Assembly (NCBI RefSeq): GCF_015645445.1
Contig: NZ_JADOGI010000116.1
Span: forward strand, 1 to 33,435
Length of the DNA stretch: 33,435 bases
Reading direction: 5' to 3'
Origin: Nonomuraea cypriaca
Lineage (GTDB): Bacteria; Actinomycetota; Actinomycetes; Streptosporangiales; Streptosporangiaceae
In this document: positions 12,417-19,861 of the stretch, one piece after another
Layout: every line of letters starts with the position of its first letter
Position numbering within the stretch: the first letter of the stretch is position 1
Position numbers and translations under genes: made by a program
The notes under the pieces: model-generated
Told to the model about the DNA's origin: nothing
Database searches by the model: none
The model's input: only the letters and a program-made list of their open reading frames with translations

Positions 12417-13157
12417 CTATCGAGGCAGGTCAGCGGCGGATGTCTGGCGTACGAGCTCAGGAGCGGCCCCCGCCCCGAGCTGCGCGGCGTTCGGGTAGAG
12501 CACGGCCAGCAGCAGACCGCCGAGCGCGCCACCGGCCACCTGGGCGGCGACGAAGCCGGGCACCGAGGCGGGCGCGATCCCGGCGAAGGTGTCGGTGACG
12601 GCCCGACCGAGCGTGACCGCGGGGTTGGCGAAGCTCGTACTGGAGGTGAACCAGTACGCGGCGCCGATGTAGCCGCCGACCGCCACCGGCGCCGGCGCTG
12701 CCCGGCCTTGCCGAGCCAACGCGAAGACCACCACGATGAGTCCGGCGGTGGCCACCACCTCACCCAGCAGCAGATGCGGCGCCGACCGGTCCCGGGACGA
12801 AACCTGGACGATCGGCAGCGCGAACATCGCGTTCGCCAGCACCGCTCCCGCGATGGCACCGGCGGCCTGCGCGGGCAGGTAGGCGGCCAGATCGCGGCCG
12901 CGCATCGCGGGGACCGCATCGCGGCGGGCCAGCAGCCAGGCCACCAGGGAGACGACCGGGTTGAAGTGGGCGCCGGACACGGGCGCGAAGACCATGATGA
13001 GCACGGCCAGGCCCGCCGCGGTGGCCAGGCTGTTGGCCAGCAGTTGCACGCCGACGTCACGCGACAGGTCGGCCGCCATGATGCCGGAGCCCACCACCAC
13101 GGCCACCAGAGCGGCGGTGCCGGCGAACTCGGCCAGCGCCCGGCGAGCCACGCTCAC
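12417..13157 (-). CDS. MIP-family aquaporin/glycerol-channel protein of the ars operon
   Basis: A 246-residue membrane protein with six hydrophobic segments and the two half-helix boxes of the MIP family: GAHFNPVVSLVAW (NPV in place of the first NPA) and SFANPAVTLGRA (canonical NPA). The repeat of hydrophobic-box-hydrophobic in each half is clear. Such channels in ars operons (AqpS type) conduct arsenite down its gradient and can replace an ArsB/Acr3 pump. No other arsenic transporter is seen in this island. GTG 13157 overlaps the stop of the upstream arsR (GTGA), so translation is coupled. The NPV variant in the first box may alter selectivity. Confidence 0.88.
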   Translation of the reverse strand: MSVARRALAEFAGTAALVAVVVGSGIMAADLSRDVGVQLLANSLATAAGLAVLIMVFAPVSGAHFNPVVSLVAWLLARRDAVPAMRGRDLAAYLPAQAAGAIAGAVLANAMFALPIVQVSSRDRSAPHLLLGEVVATAGLIVVVFALARQGRAAPAPVAVGGYIGAAYWFTSSTSFANPAVTLGRAVTDTFAGIAPASVPGFVAAQVAGGALGGLLLAVLYPNAAQLGAGAAPELVRQTSAADLPR

Positions 13158-13537
13158 CGGGCGTCCCCGGTGAGCGTCTCGGGCACGGCGAGGACGCCGG
13201 TCAGGCGCTTGAGCGTGGCCGGGACGATCCAGTAGTAGACCCAGGTGCCACGCCGCTGGCTGTCGATCAGCCCGGCCTCGCGCAGCACCTTCAAGTGGTG
13301 CGAGATCGTCGGCGCGGTCACCGCGAACGCGCCGGTCAGCTCGCACACGCACACCCCGTCGCCGGGCACGCGCCCGCCCTCGTGCGCGCCGATCAGCGAC
13401 AGCAGCCGCAGTCGGATCGGGTCGCCCAGCGCCTTGAAGACCCGCGCCAACTCGGCGGCCTCGTCCTCACCAACCGGCTCGGCGACCAGCGGTGCGCAGC
13501 ATCCGGAGGTGAGCACCGGCAGCTCCTGCTTCGACAT
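13154..13537 (-). CDS. arsR: ArsR-family arsenic-responsive repressor
   Basis: A 127-residue protein with winged-helix segments ARVFKALGDPIRLRLLSLIG, VCVCELTGAFAVTAPTISHH and LKVLREAGLIDSQRRGTWVY. It has two cysteine sites: C13-C14 (SGCCAP) near the N terminus and C63/C65 (VCVC) at the recognition helix region. N-terminal adjacent cysteines plus one from the other subunit form the As(III) site in C. glutamicum ArsR1, so a similar sensor is likely; C-x-C matches the E. coli type. Start ATG 13537 is chosen because the upstream extension to 13573 crosses the promoter region. First gene of arsR-aquaporin-arsC-arsN. Confidence 0.88.
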   Translation of the reverse strand: MSKQELPVLTSGCCAPLVAEPVGEDEAAELARVFKALGDPIRLRLLSLIGAHEGGRVPGDGVCVCELTGAFAVTAPTISHHLKVLREAGLIDSQRRGTWVYYWIVPATLKRLTGVLAVPETLTGDAR

Positions 13538-13546
13538 AACTCTAAT

Positions 13547-13589
13547 TTGACAGATTCCTAAGCAGGAGTGCAAACTCGGAACTGCTTAG
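13547..13589. promoter_or_regulatory. Divergent promoter/operator between arsR and arsI
   Basis: A perfect 8-bp inverted repeat CTAAGCAG (13558-13565) and CTGCTTAG (13582-13589) with a 16-bp spacer. A plus-strand -35 TTGACA lies at 13547-13552, and a minus-strand TTGCAC at 13568-13573 with TCAAAT 17 bp further. It is the only strong dyad in the 77-bp gap, so it is the best candidate operator for the divergent arsR, controlling arsI as well. Confidence 0.5.
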
Positions 13590-13614
13590 ACATCCATCGA
13601 AGCAAAGGATCGTC

Positions 13615-14112
13615 ATGTCACGCGTCCAGCTCGCCCTCCGCGTCGCCGACCTGGAGAGCTCGATCACCTTCTACTCCAAGCTGTTCGGCACCGAACCGGC
13701 CAAGCTGAGGCCCGGCTACGCCAACTTCGCCATCGCCGAGCCCCCGCTCAAGCTGGTGCTCATCGAGGGCGAGGAGGGTGAGGACACCCGCATGGACCAC
13801 CTGGGGGTCGAGGTCGAGGACACCGCTCAGGTGACCGCCGCGACCCAGCGGCTCAAGGACGCCGGGCTTGCCACGTTCGAGGAGAACGACACCTCCTGCT
13901 GCTACGCCGTCCAGGACAAGGTGTGGGTGCACGGCCCGGGCGCCGAACCGTGGGAGGTGTACGTGGTCAAGGCCGACGCCGACACCCTGACCAAGCAGGC
14001 CGGCTCCGTCTGCTGCGCCACGGCGGGGGCGACGGGCGAAGCGACCGCGGAGCAGGACCTGGCCGAGGCCACCCAGGGCGCCGGGCAGGCCCGGACGTCG
14101 GCCTGCTGCTGA
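13615..14112 (+). CDS. arsI: ArsI/CadI-family glyoxalase-fold protein (C-As lyase candidate)
   Basis: A 165-residue vicinal-oxygen-chelate protein. It shows SRVQLALRVADLESSITFY, FGTEPAKLRPGYANFAI, H62 in MDHLGVEVE, the cysteine pair C95-C96 in TSCCYAVQDKVWV and E114 in EPWEVYVV. ArsI enzymes bind Fe(II) through a first-strand residue, His62 and Glu115, and use the cysteine pair to hold trivalent methyl or aromatic arsenicals while cleaving the C-As bond with oxygen. The first metal ligand position is Gln5 here, as in many CadI-labelled relatives. A Cys-rich tail (C132-C133, C164-C165) may help metal binding. ATG 13615 has AAAGGA 5 nt upstream. Divergent from arsR. Confidence 0.88.
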   Translation: MSRVQLALRVADLESSITFYSKLFGTEPAKLRPGYANFAIAEPPLKLVLIEGEEGEDTRMDHLGVEVEDTAQVTAATQRLKDAGLATFEENDTSCCYAVQDKVWVHGPGAEPWEVYVVKADADTLTKQAGSVCCATAGATGEATAEQDLAEATQGAGQARTSACC

Positions 14113-14187
14113 AGAGATCCCCGCCCTGCCGGCCCGTACGCGCCCGGCGACGGCGGTTTCCAACGCCCCGGTGCCGTCCAAATGCGT

Positions 14188-14217
14188 TTGTCCACCATTG
14201 CGGCACCGCACTACCTT
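14188..14217 (+). promoter_or_regulatory. Probable promoter of the mycothiol-dependent isomerase gene
   Basis: TTGTCC (14188-14193), 18-bp spacer, TACCTT (14212-14217). Transcription would begin near 14224, only a few bases before the ATG at 14226, so the transcript is effectively leaderless; no ribosome site is visible, which is consistent. Confidence 0.4.
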
Positions 14218-14225
14218 GGCGATGC

Positions 14226-14882
14226 ATGGATCTCTTCTCACTCTCTTGGACGGCGTTGCGCACGGCGGTCGCCGAACTCCCTGACGAGGCGTTCGCACAA
14301 CCGTCCGGCTGTACCGGCTGGCTCGTACAGGACCTGGTGTGCCATCTGATCATCGACGCTCAGGATGTCCTGATCACCCTCGTGACCCCCGCGGAAACGG
14401 AGCCGACCCGCGACGCGGTGACCTACTGGGACGTCGCGGAAACGCCGCCGACCGGCGATGACCCGCTCGACGCGCTGACCGTCCGGCTGGCCGCCGCGTA
14501 CGAGGAGCCTCGGCTGCTCAAGTTCCACTTCGACGACGTCGGCTCCGCCGCCGGCCGCGCCGCCGAACTCGCCGACCCGGGTCTCCGGGTCGGCACCCGC
14601 GACCAGGTCCTCACGGTGAGCGACTACCTCTCCGTGTACGTCATGGAGTGGACGCTCCACCACCTCGACCTGGTCGCGCACCTCCCGGACGCGGCGGAAC
14701 CGCCTGCGGAGGGGCTCGCCCGGTCCCGCGAGATGCTGGAGAAGATCGCCGGGACCGCGTTCCCCGCGTCGTTCTCCGACAAGGACACGCTGCTGGTCGG
14801 CACCGGACGGCGGGCCCCGACCGACGCGGAGAAGGCCGGACTGGGCGAGTTGGCCGCGAAACTCCCGCTCGTCCTCGGCTGA
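14226..14882 (+). CDS. Maleylpyruvate isomerase family mycothiol-dependent protein
   Basis: A 218-residue DinB-like four-helix protein. It has the N-terminal pattern LPDEAFAQPSGCTGWLVQDLVCHLIIDAQD with the first metal histidine, and a later THH pair in EWTLHHLDLVAH. These give the three-histidine metal site of the MDMPI/DinB superfamily. Actinobacterial members use mycothiol as thiol cofactor for isomerisation or detoxification. The exact substrate is unknown. It stands alone, convergent with the gntR gene. Alternative annotation: TIGR03083 family protein. Confidence 0.78.
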   Translation: MDLFSLSWTALRTAVAELPDEAFAQPSGCTGWLVQDLVCHLIIDAQDVLITLVTPAETEPTRDAVTYWDVAETPPTGDDPLDALTVRLAAAYEEPRLLKFHFDDVGSAAGRAAELADPGLRVGTRDQVLTVSDYLSVYVMEWTLHHLDLVAHLPDAAEPPAEGLARSREMLEKIAGTAFPASFSDKDTLLVGTGRRAPTDAEKAGLGELAAKLPLVLG

Positions 14883-14941
14883 TCGTTTGGCGTCCCAACC
14901 GACGGGCAAGGTCCGCAATGGGATAGACCGCACACAGGTTC

Positions 14942-15697
14942 TCAGCTGGTGGCGCCCCAGGTGAGAGAGAGGCCGGTGGCGGCGCGTTCGGTGCGGATCT
15001 CCATCATGCTGCCGAGGATGGTGGCATGGTCGGACACCACGGGCGTGGCGTCGAGCGTGTAGGTGATCCGGGTGCTGACGAGCACCGGGCTGCCCTGCGG
15101 CTCGTGGAGGTGGCGGGCGGCGGCGGGGTCGAGCAAACCGGGCCGGACCACCTCCGACGCCCGGGCGACCGTCACTCCCGCGTCGGCGAGGGCCGTGTAG
15201 AGGGAGACGGCGGTGAAGTCGCGGTCGCGGATCTGGTCGGCCACCGGCCGGCGGACCCAGGACACCTGGTGTACGGCGGGACGTCCCGCGAACTCGCGGA
15301 CCCGCTCCAGTCGCAGGGCGGTGTCGCCGGGACGCAGCCGCAGCTCCGCGGCGATCCGGGCGGTGGCCCGGCGCACCGCCCGCCCGGCCACCGCGGTGCG
15401 CACGTCGTGGCCCTGTTTACGCAGGTCGTCGACCAGGCTGCGGAGCGAGTCGAGCTGGTACGTCAGGTGGGGCGGGGCGACGAACGTGCCCCTGCCGGGC
15501 TGCTGCACGATCAGTCTCTCGTCGCTGAGCTCCCGCAACGCCTGGCGCAGCGTCATGAGGGTCACCCCGTAGGAGGCGCTCAGCTCCCGTTGCGGCGGCA
15601 GGGCCGCACCGGGGGCGTAGTGTCCCGACCGGATCTTCGCGGCGAGGTCGGCGGCGATGGCGCGGTATCTCGCCTCGTGCCCGGCGTCGGGGGTCAT
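14942..15697 (-). CDS. GntR-family (HutC/UTRA) regulator of the trpBA unit
   Basis: A 251-residue protein. Residues about 10-75 are the GntR winged helix (RYRAIAADLAAKIRSGHYAP, LPPQRELSASYGVTLMTLRQ, ALRELSDERLIVQQPGRGTF). Residues about 95-240 are a UTRA effector domain (RLERVREFAGRPAVHQVSWV, YTALADAGVTVARASEVV, VLVSTRITYTLDATPVVSDH). ATG 15697 overlaps the trpA stop (ATGA), so it is the third gene of trpB-trpA-gntR. HutC-type repressors bind small metabolites; control of the operon through the inverted repeat at 17726-17755 is inferred from position. Confidence 0.86.
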   Translation of the reverse strand: MTPDAGHEARYRAIAADLAAKIRSGHYAPGAALPPQRELSASYGVTLMTLRQALRELSDERLIVQQPGRGTFVAPPHLTYQLDSLRSLVDDLRKQGHDVRTAVAGRAVRRATARIAAELRLRPGDTALRLERVREFAGRPAVHQVSWVRRPVADQIRDRDFTAVSLYTALADAGVTVARASEVVRPGLLDPAAARHLHEPQGSPVLVSTRITYTLDATPVVSDHATILGSMMEIRTERAATGLSLTWGATS

Positions 15698-16509
15698 CGT
15701 GGTCGGTCACACTCCTGGTCGAGGGCTTGCCGCAGGGTCGCGAGGAAAACCCGCAGGTCGTCCGGCCCAGCCCCGTCGAGCACCCGCCGCATGACCGCGG
15801 CGCCGACCACCACGCCGTCGGCGTGCCGGCGGGCTTCGCGTGCCTGGTCCGGGGTGGAAATGCCAAATCCTAGCAAGACGGGCCGGTCGGTGACGCGCCT
15901 GATCCGCTCGGTGAGCTCCGCCGCCGAAGCGGCGAGGCCGGCCCGCTCACCGGTGGTGCCCATCAGCGACACCGCGTAGACGAATCCGCGGCTGCGGCAC
16001 GAGATCTCCGCCAGCCGCGGCTGCGGCGTCGCCGGCGACGCCAGCAGGACCAGCTCGATCCCGGCGCCGGCGGCCACGTCCGTCAGCTCGTCCGCCTCGT
16101 GCACCGGCAGGTCGGGCACGATCAGGCCGCCGACGCCGGCCAGGCGCAGCGCGGCACAGAACGCTGCGGGGCCGTCGTGCAGCACCAGGTTGTAGTAGGT
16201 GCTGGCGACCAGCGGCACGCCCAGGTCCGGCATGCCGGACAGGTCGGCGAGGATCCGCCGGGTGCTCGCCCCCCGGGCCAGTGCCGTGTCGCTGGCCTGC
16301 TGGATGGTGACGCCGTCCAGCGTGGGGTCGGAGAAGGGCAGGCCGACCTCGATCGCGTCCGCCCCGGCGGCGGCGAACGCCCGCAGGTACTCCGTCCAGC
16401 CGGGCATGATCCCCCCGGTGACGTACGGCATGAGCAGGCCGCGGCCGGTGTCCCGGCGGGCACGCAGGTGGCGTTCGACCGCGCCCGCGGCCGGCGTGGG
16501 GTTCGTCAC
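15694..16509 (-). CDS. trpA: Tryptophan synthase alpha chain
   Basis: A 271-residue TIM-barrel protein. Catalytic residues are visible: Glu54 in AIEVGLPFSDP (E. coli Glu49) and Asp65 in TLDGVTIQQAS (E. coli Asp60). Phosphate-binding loops GFGISTPDQAR and DGVVVGAAVMRRV are present. It cleaves indole-3-glycerol phosphate to indole and passes indole through a tunnel to TrpB. GTG 16509 overlaps the trpB stop (GTGA); the end overlaps gntR. The loop that usually reads YLLSRxGVTG is YAVSLMGTTGERAG, as in actinomycete TrpA. Other trp genes are not in the window. Confidence 0.95.
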   Translation of the reverse strand: MTNPTPAAGAVERHLRARRDTGRGLLMPYVTGGIMPGWTEYLRAFAAAGADAIEVGLPFSDPTLDGVTIQQASDTALARGASTRRILADLSGMPDLGVPLVASTYYNLVLHDGPAAFCAALRLAGVGGLIVPDLPVHEADELTDVAAGAGIELVLLASPATPQPRLAEISCRSRGFVYAVSLMGTTGERAGLAASAAELTERIRRVTDRPVLLGFGISTPDQAREARRHADGVVVGAAVMRRVLDGAGPDDLRVFLATLRQALDQECDRPR

Positions 16510-17711
16510 AGCAGTTCCTTCAGGGTTGAGACGTCCTTGTCGCCCCGTCCGGACAACGTCATCAGCACCGTCGATCCTGCGGGCAGGTCGCCGCCGCCCG
16601 CCGCGCGGATCACCCAGGCGAGGGCGTGCGCCGATTCGAGTGCCGGGACGATGCCTTCGGTACGCGCCAGCCGTACCGCCGCGCCGACCGCCTCGTCGTC
16701 GGTCACCGCGACGTAGCGGGCCCGGCCCAGGTCGCGCAGGTGTGCGTGCTCCGGGCCGACGCCCGGGTAGTCGAGCCCGGCGGCGATGGAGTGGGCCTCG
16801 GTGATCTGCCCGTCGTCGTCCTGCAGGAACAGCGAGCGGCAGCCGTGCAGGACGCCGAGCCGGCCGCGGGCCGCCCCGGCGCCGCCCTCCGCCTCGACAC
16901 CGACCAGGCGCGCCGGGGTGTCGGCGAATCCGGCGAACGTGCCTGCCGCGTTGGAGCCGCCGCCGACGCACGCGACCACGTAGTCCGGCACGCCGGTCCG
17001 CAGCTCGGCGGCGCACTGCCCGCGGGCCTCGTCGCCGATGACCCGCTGGAACTCCCTGACCATCCATGGGTACGGATCCGGCCCGACGACCGAGCCGACG
17101 CAGTAGTGGGAGTCGCCGGTCACGCCCACCCAGTGCCGCATGGCCTCGCTGGTCGCGTCCTTGAGGGTACGGCTGCCCGTGGTCACCGGGACCACCTCGG
17201 CGCCCAGCATGCGCATCCGGAAGACGTTCAGCGCCTGCCGCTCGATGTCGCGCTCGCCCATGAACACCGTGGCCTCCAGCCCGAGCAGCGCGGCCGCGGT
17301 CGCGGTGGCCACCCCGTGCTGGCCCGCTCCCGTCTCGGCGATCAGCCTGCGTCGTCCCATCCGGGTGGCCAGCAGGGCCTGGCCCAGCACGTTGTTGATC
17401 TTGTGGGATCCGGTGTGGGTGAGATCCTCGCGCTTGAGGTACAGCCGCACGCCCAGCGCCTCCGACAGCCGGTGGGCCGGTGTGAGCGGGGTCGGCCGCC
17501 CGGCGTGCACGGCGAGCAGCCGCGCCAGGGCGACGCGGAACCCCGGATCCGCCCAGGCCCCCCGGAACGCCTCGTCCACCTCGCGGCACGCCTCCACCAG
17601 GGACTCCGGCGCGTACCGTCCGCCGTACTCGCCGAATCGGCCCCGCGCCCGGGGCTCGCCCATCGTCCCGTCCAGCGGGACCGGCTCACGCCACGGCGAC
17701 ACGTTTCGCAT
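16506..17711 (-). CDS. trpB: Tryptophan synthase beta chain
   Basis: A 401-residue PLP enzyme of the TrpB1 type. It shows GRFGEYGGRYAPESLVEA near the N terminus, LKREDLTHTGSHKINN with PLP lysine K104, ETGAGQHGVATA with catalytic Glu126, the phosphate loop GGGSNAAG and the C-terminal LSGRGDKD segment. It joins indole and serine to make tryptophan. ATG 17711 is chosen because GGAGG ends 5 nt upstream; the TTG at 17723 overlaps that site. It heads trpB-trpA-gntR. Since trpE, D, C and F are absent, this may be an extra, separately regulated copy. Confidence 0.95.
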   Translation of the reverse strand: MRNVSPWREPVPLDGTMGEPRARGRFGEYGGRYAPESLVEACREVDEAFRGAWADPGFRVALARLLAVHAGRPTPLTPAHRLSEALGVRLYLKREDLTHTGSHKINNVLGQALLATRMGRRRLIAETGAGQHGVATATAAALLGLEATVFMGERDIERQALNVFRMRMLGAEVVPVTTGSRTLKDATSEAMRHWVGVTGDSHYCVGSVVGPDPYPWMVREFQRVIGDEARGQCAAELRTGVPDYVVACVGGGSNAAGTFAGFADTPARLVGVEAEGGAGAARGRLGVLHGCRSLFLQDDDGQITEAHSIAAGLDYPGVGPEHAHLRDLGRARYVAVTDDEAVGAAVRLARTEGIVPALESAHALAWVIRAAGGGDLPAGSTVLMTLSGRGDKDVSTLKELL

Positions 17712-17725
17712 GCCATCCTCCAATC

Positions 17726-17755
17726 GTTCTATAACTCTTTAATGAGTTCTAGAAC
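17726..17755. promoter_or_regulatory. Putative GntR operator upstream of trpB
   Basis: Arms GTTCTATAACTC (17726-17737) and GAGTTCTAGAAC (17744-17755) match at 11 of 12 positions around a 6-bp AT-rich centre. The minus-strand -10 candidate TATAGA lies in the trpB-proximal arm, so binding would block transcription. Given the gntR gene at the end of the operon, autoregulation is the simplest reading. The remaining stretch 17756-17954 shows no convincing gene. Confidence 0.65.
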
Positions 17756-17954
17756 AGTGAGTGTGGCACAGGCGGCGTGGACGCGCCACCGCCGGTGCTC
17801 GACACGGCAGCCAGGAGGGCCTTCGGCCGCGAATCGCAGCCGAGGGTGGCGGATCAGTTCTTTCAGCGGGCCACGAGTGCCGAGATCCGGTGGAGCACCT
17901 TGAGGGGTTCCTCGGGGAAGCCTTCCGCCGCCCGACCGGTACGCTCGTCCTGCC

Positions 17955-18491
17955 ATGAGTGGAATGCACAGCATCGAGCGGCTGTCCGCCGAGGTGTTCG
18001 AGTCCTGCGTCAAGGAGTTGGCCGACGTGCTGGTCGACGCCGTCGACAGTGGTGCCTCCGTGGGGTTCCTGGCGCCGTTCGACCATGAGGAGGCCGCCGC
18101 ATGGTGGCGGGCCCAGGCGCCGGCGGTGGCCGACGGCGGTCTCATGGTCTGGGCCTGCCGCGACGGCGGCGGCATCATCGCCACCATCAGCCTGGCACTG
18201 GCGAGCAAGCCGAACTCCCGCCACCGCGCCGAGATCGTCAAGCTGATGGTCCGACGCGAAGCCCGCGGCCGGGGCCTGTCGCGGGCCCTGCTGGCCGTCG
18301 CCGAGCAGGCCGCCCTCGATGTGGGGGTTGATCTGCTGATGCTGGACACCGAGACCGGCAGCACGGCCGAACACGTCTACCTCACCGGCGGCTGGACGCG
18401 CTACGGCATCGTCCCGGGCTACGCCGGATCGCCGGACGGCACGCTGTGCGACTGCAGCTTCATGTACAAGCGGCTCACAAGGTCTGCGTGA
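17955..18491 (+). CDS. GNAT-family N-acetyltransferase
   Basis: A 178-residue acetyltransferase fold. The acetyl-CoA loop is VRREARGRGLSRALLAVAEQ (motif R/Q-x-x-G-x-G/A as ARGRGLSRAL), preceded by the beta-4 strand AEIVKLMV and followed by LLMLDTETGSTAEHVYLTGG and W-x-RYG, as in small GNATs acting on small amines or antibiotics. ATG 17955 or ATG 17964 could be the start; neither has a strong ribosome site. The substrate is unknown. Convergent with the RpiR gene. Confidence 0.8.
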   Translation: MSGMHSIERLSAEVFESCVKELADVLVDAVDSGASVGFLAPFDHEEAAAWWRAQAPAVADGGLMVWACRDGGGIIATISLALASKPNSRHRAEIVKLMVRREARGRGLSRALLAVAEQAALDVGVDLLMLDTETGSTAEHVYLTGGWTRYGIVPGYAGSPDGTLCDCSFMYKRLTRSA

Positions 18492-18527
18492 GTCATGTCG
18501 AGCCGCGGCTCACAGGGTCTGGGTGAG
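18471..18527. repeat. 22-bp direct repeat across two convergent stop codons
   Basis: The 22-bp units at 18471-18492 and 18506-18527 agree at 20 of 22 positions. Each begins with GGCTCAC and ends with GTGAG, so each can fold into a small hairpin. The first covers the GNAT stop codon, the second the RpiR stop codon. Probably a duplicated terminator element. Confidence 0.6.
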
Positions 18528-19796
18528 CAGGTCGAGCTCGGCCAGTCGCCGCGCCGGGGTGAGGCGCGAGGCCGTGGCGACGAGCAGCAGCTCGGTGACG
18601 GCGATCTCGTGCGCCAGGGGCGCGATCGGCCCCGCGGCCTCGCGCGGCAACCTGATCAGCACCTCGGCCTCCGCCGCCAGTGGTGACTCCCAGGCGTCGG
18701 TGACGAGCACCAGCCGCGCGCCGCGCGACCGCGTGGCCTGGACGAACCGGGCGGTGCCGGCCGAGTAACGGCGGAAGTCGTACGCCACGACCACGTCCGC
18801 GGCCCCCAGATCGAGCACGGTACGGGCGCGGGACTGCGCCGAGCCGGGCACCCGGTGCGCGCCCGGCCGCAGACTGGCCAGTTGCCTGATGAGATATTCG
18901 GCGGCCAGCTCACTCAGCGGCCCGCCCAGCGCCCACACGGTCCTGGCTCCGGCGAGCATGACCGCGGCCGTCTCCACCAGCGGCTCGGCGACGGCCGCCA
19001 GCGTACTGTCCAGCCCGCGCCGCAACTCATCCGCAGCCCGCCCGAGCTCAGAAAACCCCACCTCAACAGCCCCACCGAAGCCCTCGCCGGCTGCCCGATC
19101 CCGCCCCCCGTCGGCCGCCCGGACGCCGTCCTTCTCGGCCGGGCCGGCCAAGCCCGCTTCGGCCGGCTCAGAGAAACCCGCATCGCCCGACTCGGTGCGC
19201 CCCCTGTCGGCCGCCACGTCGGCCGCCCGGTCGCGGGCCTTCTCAGCCCGGCCAGACAAGCCCCCCTCGGTCGGCTCAGAGAGGTCCGCATCGCCCGATT
19301 CAGTGCGGTCCTCGTCGGTCGGCCCAGTGCGGGTCGCCTCGCCCGGCCCGGAGCGATCCGACCCGGAGCGGTGCGGCTGGGAGCGGTCCGACTCGACCTG
19401 CCCAGCGGACCCCGCCTCACCCGGCTTCAGGAATCCTGCCGGGGTTGGCCGGTCAGCCGGGTGGCGGGTGCCGGAGAGGCCGGTGTTGGTTTCGGTGCTG
19501 GAGGGCCCGGTTGTTTGTGAGGCCGGTGAGCGGGCGACGAACTCGTGCAGGCGTGACCGGTCCCGGGCCCCGTCTCTGACGGCGGCCTGGAAGTCGGCGA
19601 ACCCGCCGTACCCGAGCCGATCGAACAGCCGTGACGCCGTCGGCGGGCTGACCCCGGCTCGTTCCGCCAGCGCCCGCAGCGAGCCCAGCGCCGCGAACGG
19701 ATAGTCGTCGAGCAGCACCCGCACGACTGCCCGCTCCCCGCGTGGCAACCCGGGATAGGCACCACTGAGCCGGCTCACCACCGGATCGCTCTCCAT
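18510..19796 (-). CDS. MurR/RpiR-family regulator with a repeat-expanded linker
   Basis: A 428-residue protein; family members have about 280. Residues 1-80 are the RpiR helix-turn-helix (ERAVVRVLLDDYPFAALGSL, RALAERAGVSPPTASRLFDR). Residues about 255-428 are a SIS sugar-phosphate domain (VETAAVMLAGARTVWALGG, DVVVAYDFRRYSAGTARF, ARLVLVTDAWESPLAAEAEV). Between them is a linker of about 160 residues (about 91-249) rich in Ser, Gly, Glu, Asp, Arg and Pro, without hydrophobic core and with an internal repeat. It is divergent from thrC and likely controls it. SIS domains usually bind phosphosugars; a phosphorylated amino-acid precursor as ligand here would be speculation. Confidence 0.85.
   Translation of the reverse strand: MESDPVVSRLSGAYPGLPRGERAVVRVLLDDYPFAALGSLRALAERAGVSPPTASRLFDRLGYGGFADFQAAVRDGARDRSRLHEFVARSPASQTTGPSSTETNTGLSGTRHPADRPTPAGFLKPGEAGSAGQVESDRSQPHRSGSDRSGPGEATRTGPTDEDRTESGDADLSEPTEGGLSGRAEKARDRAADVAADRGRTESGDAGFSEPAEAGLAGPAEKDGVRAADGGRDRAAGEGFGGAVEVGFSELGRAADELRRGLDSTLAAVAEPLVETAAVMLAGARTVWALGGPLSELAAEYLIRQLASLRPGAHRVPGSAQSRARTVLDLGAADVVVAYDFRRYSAGTARFVQATRSRGARLVLVTDAWESPLAAEAEVLIRLPREAAGPIAPLAHEIAVTELLLVATASRLTPARRLAELDLLTQTL
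19095..19307 (-). repeat. Two-copy tandem repeat in the RpiR linker
   Basis: Residues 164-197 and 200-234 of the RpiR protein are imperfect copies: RTESGDADLSEPTEGGLSG followed by AEK and R-AAD, then RTESGDAGFSEPAEAGLAG followed by AEK and RAAD. The unit is about 36 residues (108 bp). The linker seems to have grown by tandem duplication. Confidence 0.7.
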
Positions 19797-19806
19797 GCTG
19801 ACAAAT

Positions 19807-19851
19807 GTTACACCAAAGCATGCGTACCGATATATACGATACAGGTGTTAC
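19807..19851. promoter_or_regulatory. Operator region between rpiR and thrC
   Basis: Outer arms GTTACACC (19807-19814) and GGTGTTAC (19844-19851) match at 7 of 8 positions. They enclose an AT-rich imperfect palindrome at 19824-19842 centred on ATATATA. These are the only dyads in the 65-bp gap and the most AT-rich DNA nearby, so both promoters must lie here. The RpiR regulator is the probable ligand. Confidence 0.5.
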
Positions 19852-19861
19852 GGTGCGGGAC

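Noticed and set aside
17761..17958. 65-residue plus-strand frame upstream of the GNAT gene
   Set aside because: No ribosome site, motif or plausible composition; it overlaps the GNAT start.
18889..19704. Ser/Pro/Ala-rich plus-strand frame opposite the RpiR linker
   Set aside because: It looked like a surface protein, but it mirrors the repeat-rich RpiR linker and has no start signal or signal peptide.
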